The notes: generated from the sequence alone by a model not told the origin. A stretch of DNA of 64,000 bases from Iodobacter sp. BJB302 (GCF_002735645.1 NZ_PDZG01000009.1:1-64000), one strand, 5' to 3'; counted from the first letter of the stretch, positions 12,589 to 21,562 are shown. Numbers and translations are program-made.

Positions 12589-15588
12589 TTACTTTGGTTT
12601 GCGCTTATTTGGCGCAGCATCCACACCCTCTGCCGTCACCTCCTTAACAACAGCTGGCTTTGCCCTGGGAGCACGCGGTTTTCTTACAGCGGGTTTGACA
12701 ACCTCAGGCGCAGAAGGCGGCGTTTTCTGAACCGCCTTAGCCACAGCGGGCTGAGTGACTGCGGGTGCTTTAACAACCTTAGGTACCGCTGCCTTTTTTA
12801 CAGGCACAGCCTTTGCGGCTGCAGACTGATTGGCTACTGATGTTTTAGCAAGCTCAGGCGCTACTGCTTTTTTTACAGGCACTGCCTTTGCAGCTGCAGG
12901 CTGATTCGCTACGGATGTTTTAGCAACCTTAGGTGCAACTGCCTTTTTTACAGGCACTGCTTTCGCAGCAGCAGGAGCTGAAGAAGCCTGCAAATTACCC
13001 GGCCCGGAAATCTGACGTACCACTGCTTTTTTCCGCGCATTTTTTGCTGCAGGTTTCGCTACGGCCGTGCTTGAGGACGCTGCTTTCGGGGTAGCCGCTT
13101 TAGACCTAGTCACTGCAGTTTTTTTGGCAGACAAATCAGCGGCGGGCTTTGCAGCACTCTTGCTGGTTTTTTTAACAACAGCAGTGCGCTTTGCTTCTGT
13201 GACCGTTGTTTCGGCAGGTGAAGGCGGAGCAACCGGCTTACCACCGCGCCTTGGCGCCGGGCTGCGCGGTGGCGCATTACGACGACCTGCAGGCACTTCG
13301 GCCACAGGCTTATCACCCCACATGGGTTTTTCTTCAACCAGCATAAAATCAATCTTGCTGGTTTCCAGAGAAACACGCGCAACTTTGATTTTTACACGGC
13401 CAGTAATACGATAAACCTGCCCCGTGCGCTCGCCCTTCAGCTCTTTGCGGACTTCATCAAAGTGGAAGTAATCTGTGCCCAGCTCGGAAATATGCACCAA
13501 GCCTTCTACAAACACATTATCCAGCAGAACAAAGATCCCAAAGCCAGTGACAGCGGAAATCACACCTTCAAATTCTTCACCCACCTTATCCTGCATGTAA
13601 TAGCACTTCAGCCAATTTTGCACATCGCGGCTGGCGTCATCCGCACGGCGCTCTGTCATTGAGCACTGCGTACCCAAAGCTTCCCACTTCATGGCTGGTG
13701 TGTATTTTTTACCTGCCAGAATAGCCTTAATCGCGCGGTGCACCAGTAAATCCGGGTAACGGCGGATCGGCGAAGTAAAGTGGGTATAGGCCTCGTACGA
13801 TAAGCCAAAGTGCCCTTTATTATCAGGGCTGTATACGGCCTGAGAGAGCGATCTGAGCAGCATGGTTTGCAGCAGCGGCGCATCTTCGCGCAGCTTGATT
13901 TTCTCCAGCAGCACTGCGTAATCACCGGCCGTAGGGTCCTCTTCGCCATCCAGCGTTAAACCCACGCTCTTGATATAAGTGCGCAGATTTTCAAGCTTTT
14001 CCGGGGTTGGCCCTTCATGTACGCGGTAAACGCAGTCGTGCTCTTTTTTCAGCAAAATATCTGCCGCACACACATTCGCCGCCAGCATGCATTCTTCGAT
14101 CAGCTTATGTGCGTCATTTCTGACAACAGGCACAATTTCACTGATTTTGCCCTTATCATCAAAACGCATTTCTGTTTCAACGGTTTCAAAATCAATGGCA
14201 CCGCGTAAGGCACGTGCGGCAGAAAAAGCTTTAAACAGCGCATAAAGTGTATCGATCTGCGGCAATACATGCTGATATTGCTGAGCCATTTCACCTGCAG
14301 GGTGCTGAATCATATCCCACACTTTGGTGTAAGTCAGGCGCGCTTTTGAGTGCATCACAGCAGGATAAAAGCGATATTTTTTAATCTCGCCCTTAGCCGT
14401 AATCTGCATATCACACACCATGCAAAGGCGCTCTACATCCGGCATTAACGAGCAAATACCATTAGAGAGTGCCTCGGGCAGCATCGGAATAACCCGGCGC
14501 GGGAAATACACCGAATTACCGCGCTCGATTGCGCCCACATCCAGCGCATCTCCCGGCAAGACATAGTGGCTGACATCGGCAATGGCCACGATTAAGCGCC
14601 AGCCCTTACCTTTTTTCTCGGCATAAACGGCATCATCAAAGTCTTTGGCCGTTTCACCATCAATGGTGACCAGCGGCAAATCACGTAAATCTTCACGCTC
14701 TACCGTATCAAGTACTTTCTTCCAGTCTTTTTTCCGCACTTTGGTGGGTGTATCTTCGCCTTGCAAAATAGCCTCGGCAGAAAATTCATGCGGCAGATTA
14801 TGCTTACGCAGGGCAATTTCGATTTCCATGCCCGGGTCAGCATAATTACCCAGCACCTGAACCACCCGGCCTACCGGCTGTGAATAGCGCGAAGGCTGGG
14901 TGACGAGTTCCACCATGACCACCTGGCCTGATTCCGCGCCCATCGTGCCATTAAGCTCTAATAAAATCTCATGACTAATGCGTTTGTCTTCGGCGGTGAC
15001 CGTAAACACGCCGTGTTCACCATGTAAGCGCCCCACTAATTTTTCAGTGGATCTCACCAGCACTTCAACAATACTGCCTTCGCGCCGCCCCCGGCGATCC
15101 AGACCCATTGGGCGGACTAAAACCCGATCACCATGTAACACCTTGGCCATTTCCTTAGGACCAAGGTAAAGATCGCTACTGCCATCATCAGGCACTAAGA
15201 AACCAAAGCCATCGGCATGGCCTTGTACCCGCCCTTGTAAAAGATCGAGTTTATCCGGCAGGCACAGTGCGCCTTTTCGGTTAATCATCACCTGTCCTTC
15301 GCGCTCCATCGCAGCCATTCTGCGATGAAACTGTGTTTCTTCTTCTGGAAGGATGGCTAACATGCTCATTAATTCATCAACAAAAATCGGTGCGCCGTGC
15401 TCAGTGAGCACTTGCAACACAAATTCTCGTGAAGGAAGCGGAAATTCATAGCGTTCGCGTTCGCGCTCCAGAAATGGATCAGACGCGCGTATGCCTTTGA
15501 TTTTTTTGGAACGGCCGCTCATAGACGGGGCCTCCTGTTTTGGGATAGTGGAAATTCTTAAAGATTTCTTAGGTTTATTTCTTGACAT
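12589..15588 (-). CDS. rnr: Ribonuclease R with a long basic Ala/Lys/Pro tail
   Basis: A 999-residue 3'-5' exoribonuclease that degrades structured RNA and takes part in RNA quality control. In order: an N-terminal HTH_12 segment (FPLPSREFVLQVL), cold-shock OB domains (GRVQGHADGFGFLVPDDG), the RNB catalytic domain with DGETAKDFDDAVY acidic residues (about 300-640) and an S1 domain (GVISAVTGFGIFVLLD). From about residue 755 a tail of some 245 residues follows, rich in Lys, Ala, Pro and Val, with three and a half copies of a 25-residue repeat (about 868-945). E. coli RNase R is 813 residues, so the tail is much longer. Start: ATG at 15588 (MSRNKPKK). A longer reading from 15744 would run through a tRNA gene and is rejected. 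Confidence 0.95.
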   Translation of the reverse strand: MSRNKPKKSLRISTIPKQEAPSMSGRSKKIKGIRASDPFLERERERYEFPLPSREFVLQVLTEHGAPIFVDELMSMLAILPEEETQFHRRMAAMEREGQVMINRKGALCLPDKLDLLQGRVQGHADGFGFLVPDDGSSDLYLGPKEMAKVLHGDRVLVRPMGLDRRGRREGSIVEVLVRSTEKLVGRLHGEHGVFTVTAEDKRISHEILLELNGTMGAESGQVVMVELVTQPSRYSQPVGRVVQVLGNYADPGMEIEIALRKHNLPHEFSAEAILQGEDTPTKVRKKDWKKVLDTVEREDLRDLPLVTIDGETAKDFDDAVYAEKKGKGWRLIVAIADVSHYVLPGDALDVGAIERGNSVYFPRRVIPMLPEALSNGICSLMPDVERLCMVCDMQITAKGEIKKYRFYPAVMHSKARLTYTKVWDMIQHPAGEMAQQYQHVLPQIDTLYALFKAFSAARALRGAIDFETVETEMRFDDKGKISEIVPVVRNDAHKLIEECMLAANVCAADILLKKEHDCVYRVHEGPTPEKLENLRTYIKSVGLTLDGEEDPTAGDYAVLLEKIKLREDAPLLQTMLLRSLSQAVYSPDNKGHFGLSYEAYTHFTSPIRRYPDLLVHRAIKAILAGKKYTPAMKWEALGTQCSMTERRADDASRDVQNWLKCYYMQDKVGEEFEGVISAVTGFGIFVLLDNVFVEGLVHISELGTDYFHFDEVRKELKGERTGQVYRITGRVKIKVARVSLETSKIDFMLVEEKPMWGDKPVAEVPAGRRNAPPRSPAPRRGGKPVAPPSPAETTVTEAKRTAVVKKTSKSAAKPAADLSAKKTAVTRSKAATPKAASSSTAVAKPAAKNARKKAVVRQISGPGNLQASSAPAAAKAVPVKKAVAPKVAKTSVANQPAAAKAVPVKKAVAPELAKTSVANQSAAAKAVPVKKAAVPKVVKAPAVTQPAVAKAVQKTPPSAPEVVKPAVRKPRAPRAKPAVVKEVTAEGVDAAPNKRKPK
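12754..12985 (-). repeat. 75-bp tandem repeats in the 3' part of rnr
   Basis: Three near-identical 75-bp units, plus a degenerate fourth, encode (A/S)AAKAVPVKKAV.P-type 25-residue repeats. On the plus strand the shared core TTTTTTACAGGCAC recurs near 12795, 12870 and 12945. Confidence 0.85.
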
Positions 15589-15658
15589 GGAGTCCGCTTT
15601 TAACAATAATCGCCTCCTCTTAAGTGAGGCGCAGCAACATTCTAACGCTTTATAGAGC

Positions 15659-15743
15659 GCCCAGGTGGCGGAATTGGTAGACGCGCATGGTTCAGGTCCA
15701 TGTGCCTTCGGGTGTGGAGGTTCGAGTCCTCTCCTGGGCACCA
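15659..15743 (+). tRNA. tRNA-Leu (anticodon CAG), copy 1
   Basis: An 85-nt class II tRNA with encoded CCA. The acceptor GCCCAGG pairs with CCTGGGC, the D-arm region reads GCGGAATTGGTAGACGC, the anticodon stem CATGG/CCATG encloses TTCAGGT (anticodon CAG, codon CUG), the variable arm is GTGCCTTCGGGTGT and the T-loop is GGTTCGAGTCC. It differs from copies 2-4 at acceptor pair 7 (G-C instead of A-T) and is divergent from rnr. Confidence 0.98.
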
Positions 15744-15831
15744 CGTTCTAATTGCATTAAATGTGTCTTAGCAAAAACGGTTAATCCGCAATAACTAAGC
15801 AGCAGTCACTTTTGAAAAAGCAGTGAGTATT

Positions 15832-15916
15832 GCCCAGATGGCGGAATTGGTAGACGCGCATGGTTCAGGTCCATGTGCCTTCGGGTGTGGAGGTTCGAGT
15901 CCTCTTCTGGGCACCA
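15832..15916 (+). tRNA. tRNA-Leu (anticodon CAG), copy 2
   Basis: An 85-nt tRNA with the same anticodon loop, variable arm and T-arm as copy 1. The acceptor is GCCCAGA/TCTGGGC. CCA is encoded at 15914-15916. Confidence 0.98.
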
Positions 15917-15986
15917 GTAATATGTAGTAAATGGGTCTGCTTTATAAATGATCCAGCAGTAAGTTATAAACTTTGCTTCAGGCATT

Positions 15987-16071
15987 GCCCAGATGGCGGA
16001 ATTGGTAGACGCGCATGGTTCAGGTCCATGTGCCTTCGGGTGTGGAGGTTCGAGTCCTCTTCTGGGCACCA
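15987..16071 (+). tRNA. tRNA-Leu (anticodon CAG), copy 3
   Basis: Identical by eye to copy 2, starting exactly 155 bp after it. CCA is encoded at 16069-16071. Confidence 0.98.
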
Positions 16072-16141
16072 GTAATATATAGTAAATGGGTCTGCTTTAT
16101 AAATGATCCAGCAGTAAATTGTAAACTTTGCTTCAGGCATT

Positions 16142-16226
16142 GCCCAGATGGCGGAATTGGTAGACGCGCATGGTTCAGGTCCATGTGCCTTCGGGTGTGG
16201 AGGTTCGAGTCCTCTTCTGGGCACCA
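16142..16226 (+). tRNA. tRNA-Leu (anticodon CAG), copy 4
   Basis: Identical by eye to copies 2 and 3, starting exactly 155 bp after copy 3. It is the last of the array; a terminator follows at 16324. Confidence 0.98.
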
Positions 16227-16323
16227 GCAAGACCAGACCATTACTTAGCTTTAATAGCTCAGAAATTCTGGAAAAACGTACAGGTATCTTACTGGCAAAC
16301 TCAAAACCAGCCGGTAGCAAAAT

Positions 16324-16347
16324 AACCCAGCAAAGCTGGGTTTTTTT
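16324..16347 (+). terminator. Terminator of the tRNA-Leu array
   Basis: A perfect 8-bp stem, AACCCAGC (16324-16331) and GCTGGGTT (16335-16342), with an AAA loop is followed by a run of T. The remaining sequence up to 16494 shows no gene and likely holds the promoter of the receiver-TPR gene. Confidence 0.88.
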
Positions 16348-16494
16348 ACGTCTGCCACCCCCTCTCTGCCCTATCCCTCATGCCCGGCAACCAGTTGGCG
16401 CTCAAAACCCCTTCTTTACATCCATTACGCCCACGCTTTCCCCATAATCAGGTAATGGTTAATATACACGTCAATTTCCTCTTGCCAAACTACG

Positions 16495-18141
16495 ATGACC
16501 GACTTAATTAGCAACTCCCGGGCGCTTATCGCCGATGATGCGCCAACTGTTCGTCAGTCCTTACGCATGACACTTGCGCAAGTGGGCATCACCCGCGTAG
16601 ACACTTCCAGCAGCGTAGGGGAAACCCGCCGCCGGCTGCGCAATGCTGAATACGACGTTATTTTGTGTGATTACGATTTTGGCGAAGGCATGAATGGCCA
16701 GGAGCTGCTCGAAGAAATCCGCAAAAATGGCGAGCTGCCGCTCAGCACAGTATGGTTTATGATCACCGCAGAAGCCTCTTATGAAAAAGTGGTGGCCGTT
16801 GCCGAAGTGGGCCCTGACGACTACCTGATCAAGCCTTTTTCCGGCTCTCAGCTGATAGAAAGGCTCAATATTGCATGGAAAAAAAAGAAAGCCCTGCAGC
16901 TTATTTATGACTGCATTGCGGAAGACAATATGCAGGGCGCCATTGAAGCCGCCCGCAGCCTTCTGGCCAAACCTGAAGTCCCTTATAAATCAGATCTTCT
17001 GCGTCTGCTGTCTACCCTTTTGCTGGAAACAAACCAGCTGGAAGAAGCACGCATTTTATTTGAAGAAATTCTGGCCAGCCGTCTTGTTCCATGGGCAAAG
17101 CTGGGGCTGGCCAAGGTTTACAATAAACAGGGCAACAAAACCAAAGCCGATCAGCTGCTGCAGGCATCTATTGTGCAGCACAGCCAATACGTTGACGCCT
17201 ACGAAGAGCTGGCCAATATGTATATGAACGAAGGCCGCCTCGACGAAGCCATGGTGGTCTTTGATAAATGCCTTTCGATTACACCCAACAATATTAATCG
17301 CCTGCAAAAAGCAGGCAATTTAGCCAATATGCTGGGAGACAGCGCCAAGGCCAAAACACTGTTAAGCAGGGCGGTAAACTGCGGAGGTAACTCCACCGCC
17401 CTTTCTGCCAACACTATTTTGCAGCTGGCGATTGCAGCAAAAATTGAAGACTCACTTGCTGATGCCGAAAAATACCTGCGCATGGTCCAGGAAAGAGTGC
17501 GTAAAGACGACTCCCACCAGAACAGAATTTCCGCACAGCTCGCCTCGGCTATTTTTAGCGGCAAAACAGAAGACCTCAGCAAAATAGAAACCGCCATGGT
17601 GGATGACGAATTCAGCATGGAGCTGGCCATCAGCTTTATCATGACCGCCCATTTGATTTGCCCTCCAAGCAACGAAACTGAAACCGCCAACAGCAGTGCC
17701 CCGCCCTACCGCTGGCTGTCTATCCTCTCCAAACGCTTTGTAACAACCAAAAATATGTCCGGCATACTGGAAAGCACGGCCAACCAAAGACCTGCGTGGA
17801 AGCAATTTATTCAGACCACAGGCCAGGAAATTACCGATGTAAACAATACCGGCGTGCAACTCATGCTGAAATCGCGCTTTGATGAAGCGGTTGCCCTGCT
17901 CGTTCCGGAGGCACAAAACACCCGAAACTCGCGCCTCACCCTGTCTGCAGCCCACGCCTGTGTTAAGTACCTGAAAGCTGATGCCCCCGCCGAAATGCGG
18001 CCATCGCTGCTTAAAACCGCCAGCGAGCTCATCAGCAGGCTGCGCGGGCATGTCGATGAAAGCGTTTACCTCAGCCTGCGCAATGATCTGGATGAATTAC
18101 TCAGCCCGCCCGGCAAGCCCGCCAAAGAAACCGCCGAATAG
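16495..18141 (+). CDS. Response regulator with receiver domain and TPR-rich output region
   Basis: A 548-residue protein. Residues about 8-125 are a CheY-like receiver: acidic pair D14-D15, phospho-acceptor D59 (ILCDYDF), Thr91 (MITAE) and Lys113 (LIKPFSG). The rest is helical, with several TPR units, for example DAYEELANMYMNEGRLDEAM followed by VVFDKCLSITPNN, and no DNA-binding or enzyme domain. It is therefore expected to act through protein contacts, with phosphorylation switching the TPR scaffold. No histidine kinase is adjacent. Similar receiver-TPR proteins occur in Vibrio, Shewanella and Chromobacterium relatives, function largely unknown. An ATPase gene and a chemotaxis receptor follow on the same strand, each with its own promoter region. 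Confidence 0.88.
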   Translation: MTDLISNSRALIADDAPTVRQSLRMTLAQVGITRVDTSSSVGETRRRLRNAEYDVILCDYDFGEGMNGQELLEEIRKNGELPLSTVWFMITAEASYEKVVAVAEVGPDDYLIKPFSGSQLIERLNIAWKKKKALQLIYDCIAEDNMQGAIEAARSLLAKPEVPYKSDLLRLLSTLLLETNQLEEARILFEEILASRLVPWAKLGLAKVYNKQGNKTKADQLLQASIVQHSQYVDAYEELANMYMNEGRLDEAMVVFDKCLSITPNNINRLQKAGNLANMLGDSAKAKTLLSRAVNCGGNSTALSANTILQLAIAAKIEDSLADAEKYLRMVQERVRKDDSHQNRISAQLASAIFSGKTEDLSKIETAMVDDEFSMELAISFIMTAHLICPPSNETETANSSAPPYRWLSILSKRFVTTKNMSGILESTANQRPAWKQFIQTTGQEITDVNNTGVQLMLKSRFDEAVALLVPEAQNTRNSRLTLSAAHACVKYLKADAPAEMRPSLLKTASELISRLRGHVDESVYLSLRNDLDELLSPPGKPAKETAE

Positions 18142-18204
18142 GGCGTAAAAACCCTCAATATCAGTGTATTTCAAACCATTGATGGACTCGTTTACCTATA
18201 TCTA

Positions 18205-18227
18205 TATAATTAAGACATGTTTAATTA
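18205..18227 (+). promoter_or_regulatory. -10 box overlapped by a palindrome (putative operator) ahead of the AAA ATPase gene
   Basis: A perfect TATAAT (18205-18210) overlaps a pair of 7-base inverted arms TAATTAA (18207-18213) and TTAATTA (18221-18227) separated by GACATGT. The ATG follows at 18246. The -35 is weak (TGGACT near 18183, 16-bp spacer). Repressor binding here would block the polymerase; no cognate regulator is identified. Confidence 0.5.
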
Positions 18228-18245
18228 CTATAGACATTAATAAAC

Positions 18246-19373
18246 ATGAGCGAAAAAAGCGCACCCGACTGGCACTTTCAGCGCCCGGAGCTGGCTGACT
18301 ACTACCTTAAAAGCTTTGCATTAAAGCTCAGCAACAGCCGGGCCTTGTTTGCACGGCGGCGCATGGGAAAAACCGAATTTTTACTGCAAGACCTTGCCCC
18401 GCTCGCCAGCAGGCAAGGCTATCGGGTGATTTATATTAATTTATGGGAGTGCCGGGACAACACCAGCGAGGGCGTTGCAACGGCCGTAATTCACAGCCTG
18501 CAAAGCAGTGATGGCTTACTTGATCGCCTGAAAAAAATCAGCAGCAAAAAAATTGGCTCCATCAAGCTTAACGCCAAAAGCCCGCTGGCCGAAGGCAGCC
18601 TGGAAACCCGCTTTGAGAGCGAAGCAGCCACGTCCAGCCTGATCAGTAAGATGTGGCAAAAAATAGACCAAACCGATGACACCATTTTGCTGCTTATCGA
18701 CGAGGCGCAAATTTTAGCCAGCGCCAGCAATAACGATTTAGCCGCAGCGCTGCGCGCCGGGCTGGATATTCGCAAGCAAAGAATTCATGTGATATTTACA
18801 GGCAGCAGCGAGCACACTTTGCGCGATATGTTTGCCAAATCCAATCAGCCTTTTTACAACTGGGCCCCCGTAGAACCCTTCCCGCTGCTGGATAATTTAT
18901 TTGTCCAATATATGATCAATGTAAGTAATCATATTCTGGACAGCAGCTACCACCTGAGTATTGAAGACGGCACTTCTGCATTTGATCAGCTCAAACAAAC
19001 CCCCGAATTATTCCGGCGTTTTTTAGAAGAATATTTAATCCGTCCCTTTTATGGCTGCGAAGCGGCTATAGAAAGAGCGCTGGCTAAAACATATACCGAT
19101 CAGGGTTTTGACAGTCTTTGGAATGAATTACTTCCTGTAGATCAAATCATTCTGCAATATATTGCAGCAAGACAAAGCGGATTAAGCAGCAAAAGTACAC
19201 GGCAAAAATTAGGCGAACACTTAGGACTTGGCGAGCTTGCTAACCACACAGTCAATAATGCGCTGGCCCGCTTATTTGAAAAGCAGCATTTATCCAGAGA
19301 AGACCGTGGCATATACCGTTTTGAAGATGATCATTTTGAAGAATGGATACAAACCGAACACCCTTTTACATAA
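18246..19373 (+). CDS. AAA-type P-loop ATPase, function unknown
   Basis: A 375-residue ATPase of the archaeal-ATPase/STAND-like type. Walker A is ARRRMGKT (residues 36-43), where the usual first Gly is Ala, a variation seen in this group. Walker B is ILLLIDEAQ near residue 150, and a sensor-1-like FTGSSEHTLRD lies near residue 185. The C-terminal ~100 residues look like a winged helix-turn-helix (LGEHLGLGELANHTVNNALARLF), common in such ATPases. No membrane segment or signal peptide. It follows a receiver-TPR gene after about 100 bp that holds a promoter and a palindrome. Cellular role cannot be assigned; partners may be encoded elsewhere. Confidence 0.8.
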   Translation: MSEKSAPDWHFQRPELADYYLKSFALKLSNSRALFARRRMGKTEFLLQDLAPLASRQGYRVIYINLWECRDNTSEGVATAVIHSLQSSDGLLDRLKKISSKKIGSIKLNAKSPLAEGSLETRFESEAATSSLISKMWQKIDQTDDTILLLIDEAQILASASNNDLAAALRAGLDIRKQRIHVIFTGSSEHTLRDMFAKSNQPFYNWAPVEPFPLLDNLFVQYMINVSNHILDSSYHLSIEDGTSAFDQLKQTPELFRRFLEEYLIRPFYGCEAAIERALAKTYTDQGFDSLWNELLPVDQIILQYIAARQSGLSSKSTRQKLGEHLGLGELANHTVNNALARLFEKQHLSREDRGIYRFEDDHFEEWIQTEHPFT

Positions 19374-19414
19374 AATCAGCGGACTGAACGGCATATTTTT
19401 TTATCCATAATATC

Positions 19415-19447
19415 GGGGATTGCCATGCACACGGGCAATCCCCTCTT
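19415..19447 (+). terminator. Terminator of the AAA ATPase gene
   Basis: GGGGATTGCC (19415-19424) pairs with GGCAATCCCC (19434-19443), a perfect 10-bp stem with a 9-base loop, followed by TCTTATAT. It lies 41 bases past the stop. Confidence 0.75.
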
Positions 19448-19863
19448 ATATAAAATACTTACAACAAAATAAAACGATTATTTTAATTGCAAAAAGACTC
19501 AAAAAAAACCCCCTTCAATCTAAAATAATCTATTGCAAGAATAACGATGATGCGCAACAAAAAAACACATACACATCTAATTAAGCAATAAAACAAAACA
19601 CAACCAAAAAAAACGGCCACTTCAAATCAAAAACCACACCCCCATGCCTGACCACAGCAAATACAGAAAAATCAATTCTTACTAAAAAACTTTCTAAAAA
19701 TTTAAAAAGACAATCTGCCCCTCCTGCGTCAAAAACACATAATTTATTAAAAATACAACACAAAGCCATGCATTTTTTATTTCATGCAAAAAACAAATAG
19801 AAATAAATACTAATATATTTAAAAATACCTAACATAATATTTACAGAACAACTGGGGACAGCC
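19448..19863. other. Very AT-rich intergenic region before the chemotaxis receptor gene
   Basis: About 415 bp with long A and T runs and far lower GC than its neighbours. A 62-residue reading frame on the minus strand (19581-19769) looks like chance low-complexity sequence. No RNA gene or sigma-28 style promoter is obvious. The receptor gene promoter should lie near 19800-19850. Confidence 0.6.
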
Positions 19864-21471
19864 ATGTCATTACGCTTACGTTTAATCCTCATGAGTACTT
19901 TGGGAATCATTGCCATAATGATTACCTGCCTGATTGGGCTCAATGGTATTTACCAGGCAAACCAAACGATGAATAGTATTTACCAGGACCGCGTTGTGCC
20001 ATTACGCGATCTTAAAAGCGTAGCAGATCTCTACGCGGTGAATATTGTGGATACAAGCCATAAAGTGCGAAATGGCAGCCTGACCGCAGAACAGGGCATT
20101 ACCCTGATCAATACGGCAGAAGCAGGAATCAGCCGTGACTGGGGCAATTATATGGCCAGCAAAATGGATGGCAAAGAAAGCAACCTGGCTAAGGAAAACG
20201 AGCAGCTGATGAAGCTGGCCAATCAGGTCAGCGGCAAACTTAAACAGGCGATGCAAAACAAAGACACGGGCGCATTAGATCAATTGGTTGTTCGTGAAAT
20301 GTATCCGGCAATAGAGCCGGTATCCGACAAAATATCAGAGCTCATTACCTTACAGCTTGATGTGGCCAAACAAGATCACGAGGCCTCTGAGCAGGCCTAT
20401 CTGTCCACCCGCACGTATAACATCATGCTGCTTGCCGCAATCACCCTCATCCTGGTTGTGATATCAGCATGGCTGATTCGTGATATCAGCCATGCCGTGC
20501 GCAGCACCACACTCTTTGCCAGCATCATTGCCTCAGGCGATTTAAGCAAAGACAAGCCCAGCTCAGGCAAAGACGAGCTGGGCGCATTACTCGACAGCCT
20601 TGGAAATATGCAGAGCAGCCTGCGCAGCGCCGTGCAGGAAATCGCCAAAAGCTCCAAAGCCATTGGCAGTGCATCGAATGAGCTAAGCCAGGGCAGCACG
20701 CAAACATCTGCAGCCATTGATTTACAGAATCAGGCCTCCGCCTCTCTGGCCTCCTCTGTAGAAGAAATGACCGTCAGCGTATCCATCATCACCGACAATT
20801 CAGAGGACGTGAGCACCTCAACCAATATTGCACTGGCGGCCACCCACACCAGCAGCGAAGTGATTCGGGCCACGCAAACCGCACTATCACAAATGAGCGA
20901 CACCATAGGCTCGGCAACGCAACGCATTCTGCAGCTGCAAGACCGCTCCAACGCAGTAGGCCAGATTGCGCGGGTGATTCGCGATATTGCAGATCAAACT
21001 AATTTGCTGGCGCTGAATGCGGCCATCGAAGCCGCACGCGCCGGGGACATGGGCCGGGGCTTTGCGGTTGTTGCAGACGAAGTCAGAAAACTGGCCGAAC
21101 GCACGACCCAATCCACCCTGGAAATCAACGAAACGATTAACGCCATTCAGACCGGCACCACCGAAGCCGCCACCATCATGAATCAGGCACTTGGCGAAGT
21201 GCAGATTGGGGTGCAGCACGCAGGTGAGGCAGCACAATCCGTGCAAAACAGCCATGATGCGGCCCAATCCGTCCACACCGCCATTCATGCCATCGTGGAT
21301 TCACTGCGCGAACAGCGCCAGGTCTGCAATCTGATCAGCCAGAATATCGAGCGTATTGCGCAGGCCAGTGAAGAAAACAATCTTGCTGTACAAGCCAACA
21401 CAGATACCGCACAGGAGCTGGATAAACAAGCGCTGATGCTAAATACGGTGGTTGCCCGCTTCAATCTGTAA
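19864..21471 (+). CDS. Methyl-accepting chemotaxis protein
   Basis: A 535-residue transmembrane chemoreceptor. TM1 is at about residues 7-30, followed by a periplasmic four-helix-bundle type sensor (about 31-185). TM2 is at about 186-205, followed by a HAMP-like region ([20 protein letters not shown]) and the cytoplasmic signalling domain with the conserved hairpin tip [18 protein letters not shown] near residue 375-395, where CheA and CheW bind. There is no C-terminal pentapeptide for CheR docking. The ligand is unknown. Preceded by GGGGACAGCC. It is monocistronic, with a terminator at 21522. No other che gene is in the window. Confidence 0.95.
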   Translation: MSLRLRLILMSTLGIIAIMITCLIGLNGIYQANQTMNSIYQDRVVPLRDLKSVADLYAVNIVDTSHKVRNGSLTAEQGITLINTAEAGISRDWGNYMASKMDGKESNLAKENEQLMKLANQVSGKLKQAMQNKDTGALDQLVVREMYPAIEPVSDKISELITLQLDVAKQDHEASEQAYLSTRTYNIMLLAAITLILVVISAWLIRDISHAVRSTTLFASIIASGDLSKDKPSSGKDELGALLDSLGNMQSSLRSAVQEIAKSSKAIGSASNELSQGSTQTSAAIDLQNQASASLASSVEEMTVSVSIITDNSEDVSTSTNIALAATHTSSEVIRATQTALSQMSDTIGSATQRILQLQDRSNAVGQIARVIRDIADQTNLLALNAAIEAARAGDMGRGFAVVADEVRKLAERTTQSTLEINETINAIQTGTTEAATIMNQALGEVQIGVQHAGEAAQSVQNSHDAAQSVHTAIHAIVDSLREQRQVCNLISQNIERIAQASEENNLAVQANTDTAQELDKQALMLNTVVARFNL

Positions 21472-21521
21472 GCTTTCACTTTGATGCGTTGCAAGGGAAT
21501 TAAATGGATACTTTTGCAAAC

Positions 21522-21549
21522 AACGCCGCAACAGATTTGCGGCGTTTTG
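21522..21549. terminator. Terminator between chemoreceptor and ankyrin-repeat genes
   Basis: A perfect 10-bp stem, AACGCCGCAA (21522-21531) and TTGCGGCGTT (21537-21546), is followed by TTGATTT. It can act for both convergent genes. Confidence 0.8.
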
Positions 21550-21562
21550 ATTTGCAGGGCGG

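Larger units (their letters stand above)
15832..16226 (+). repeat. 155-bp tandem duplication (tRNA-Leu plus 70-bp spacer)
   Basis: Units 15832-15986 and 15987-16141 are nearly identical, including the spacers (15917-15986 and 16072-16141), which differ at only a few positions. A third tRNA copy follows without the spacer. The spacer between copies 1 and 2 is unrelated, so duplication started from copy 2. Confidence 0.93.

Noticed and set aside
12754..12985. CRISPR-like periodic repeat
   Set aside because: The 75-bp repeats lie in frame in rnr with no unique spacers; they encode protein repeats.
15589..15744. 52-residue N-terminal extension of RNase R
   Set aside because: It would run antisense through a tRNA-Leu gene and encodes the same artefactual peptide; the ATG at 15588 fits the family.
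15659..16226. CRISPR-like array of repeats and spacers
   Set aside because: The 85-bp repeats fold as tRNA-Leu and the spacers are copies of each other.
15806..16320. Overlapping reading frames on both strands across the tRNA-Leu copies (translations such as GLEPPHPKAHGPEPCAS)
   Set aside because: They are translations of tRNA sequence, a known source of false proteins. The tRNA folds explain the sequence completely.
19581..19769. 62-residue frame on the minus strand in the AT-rich island
   Set aside because: Low-complexity, Phe/Val-rich, no ribosome site or family likeness; consistent with chance in T-rich DNA.
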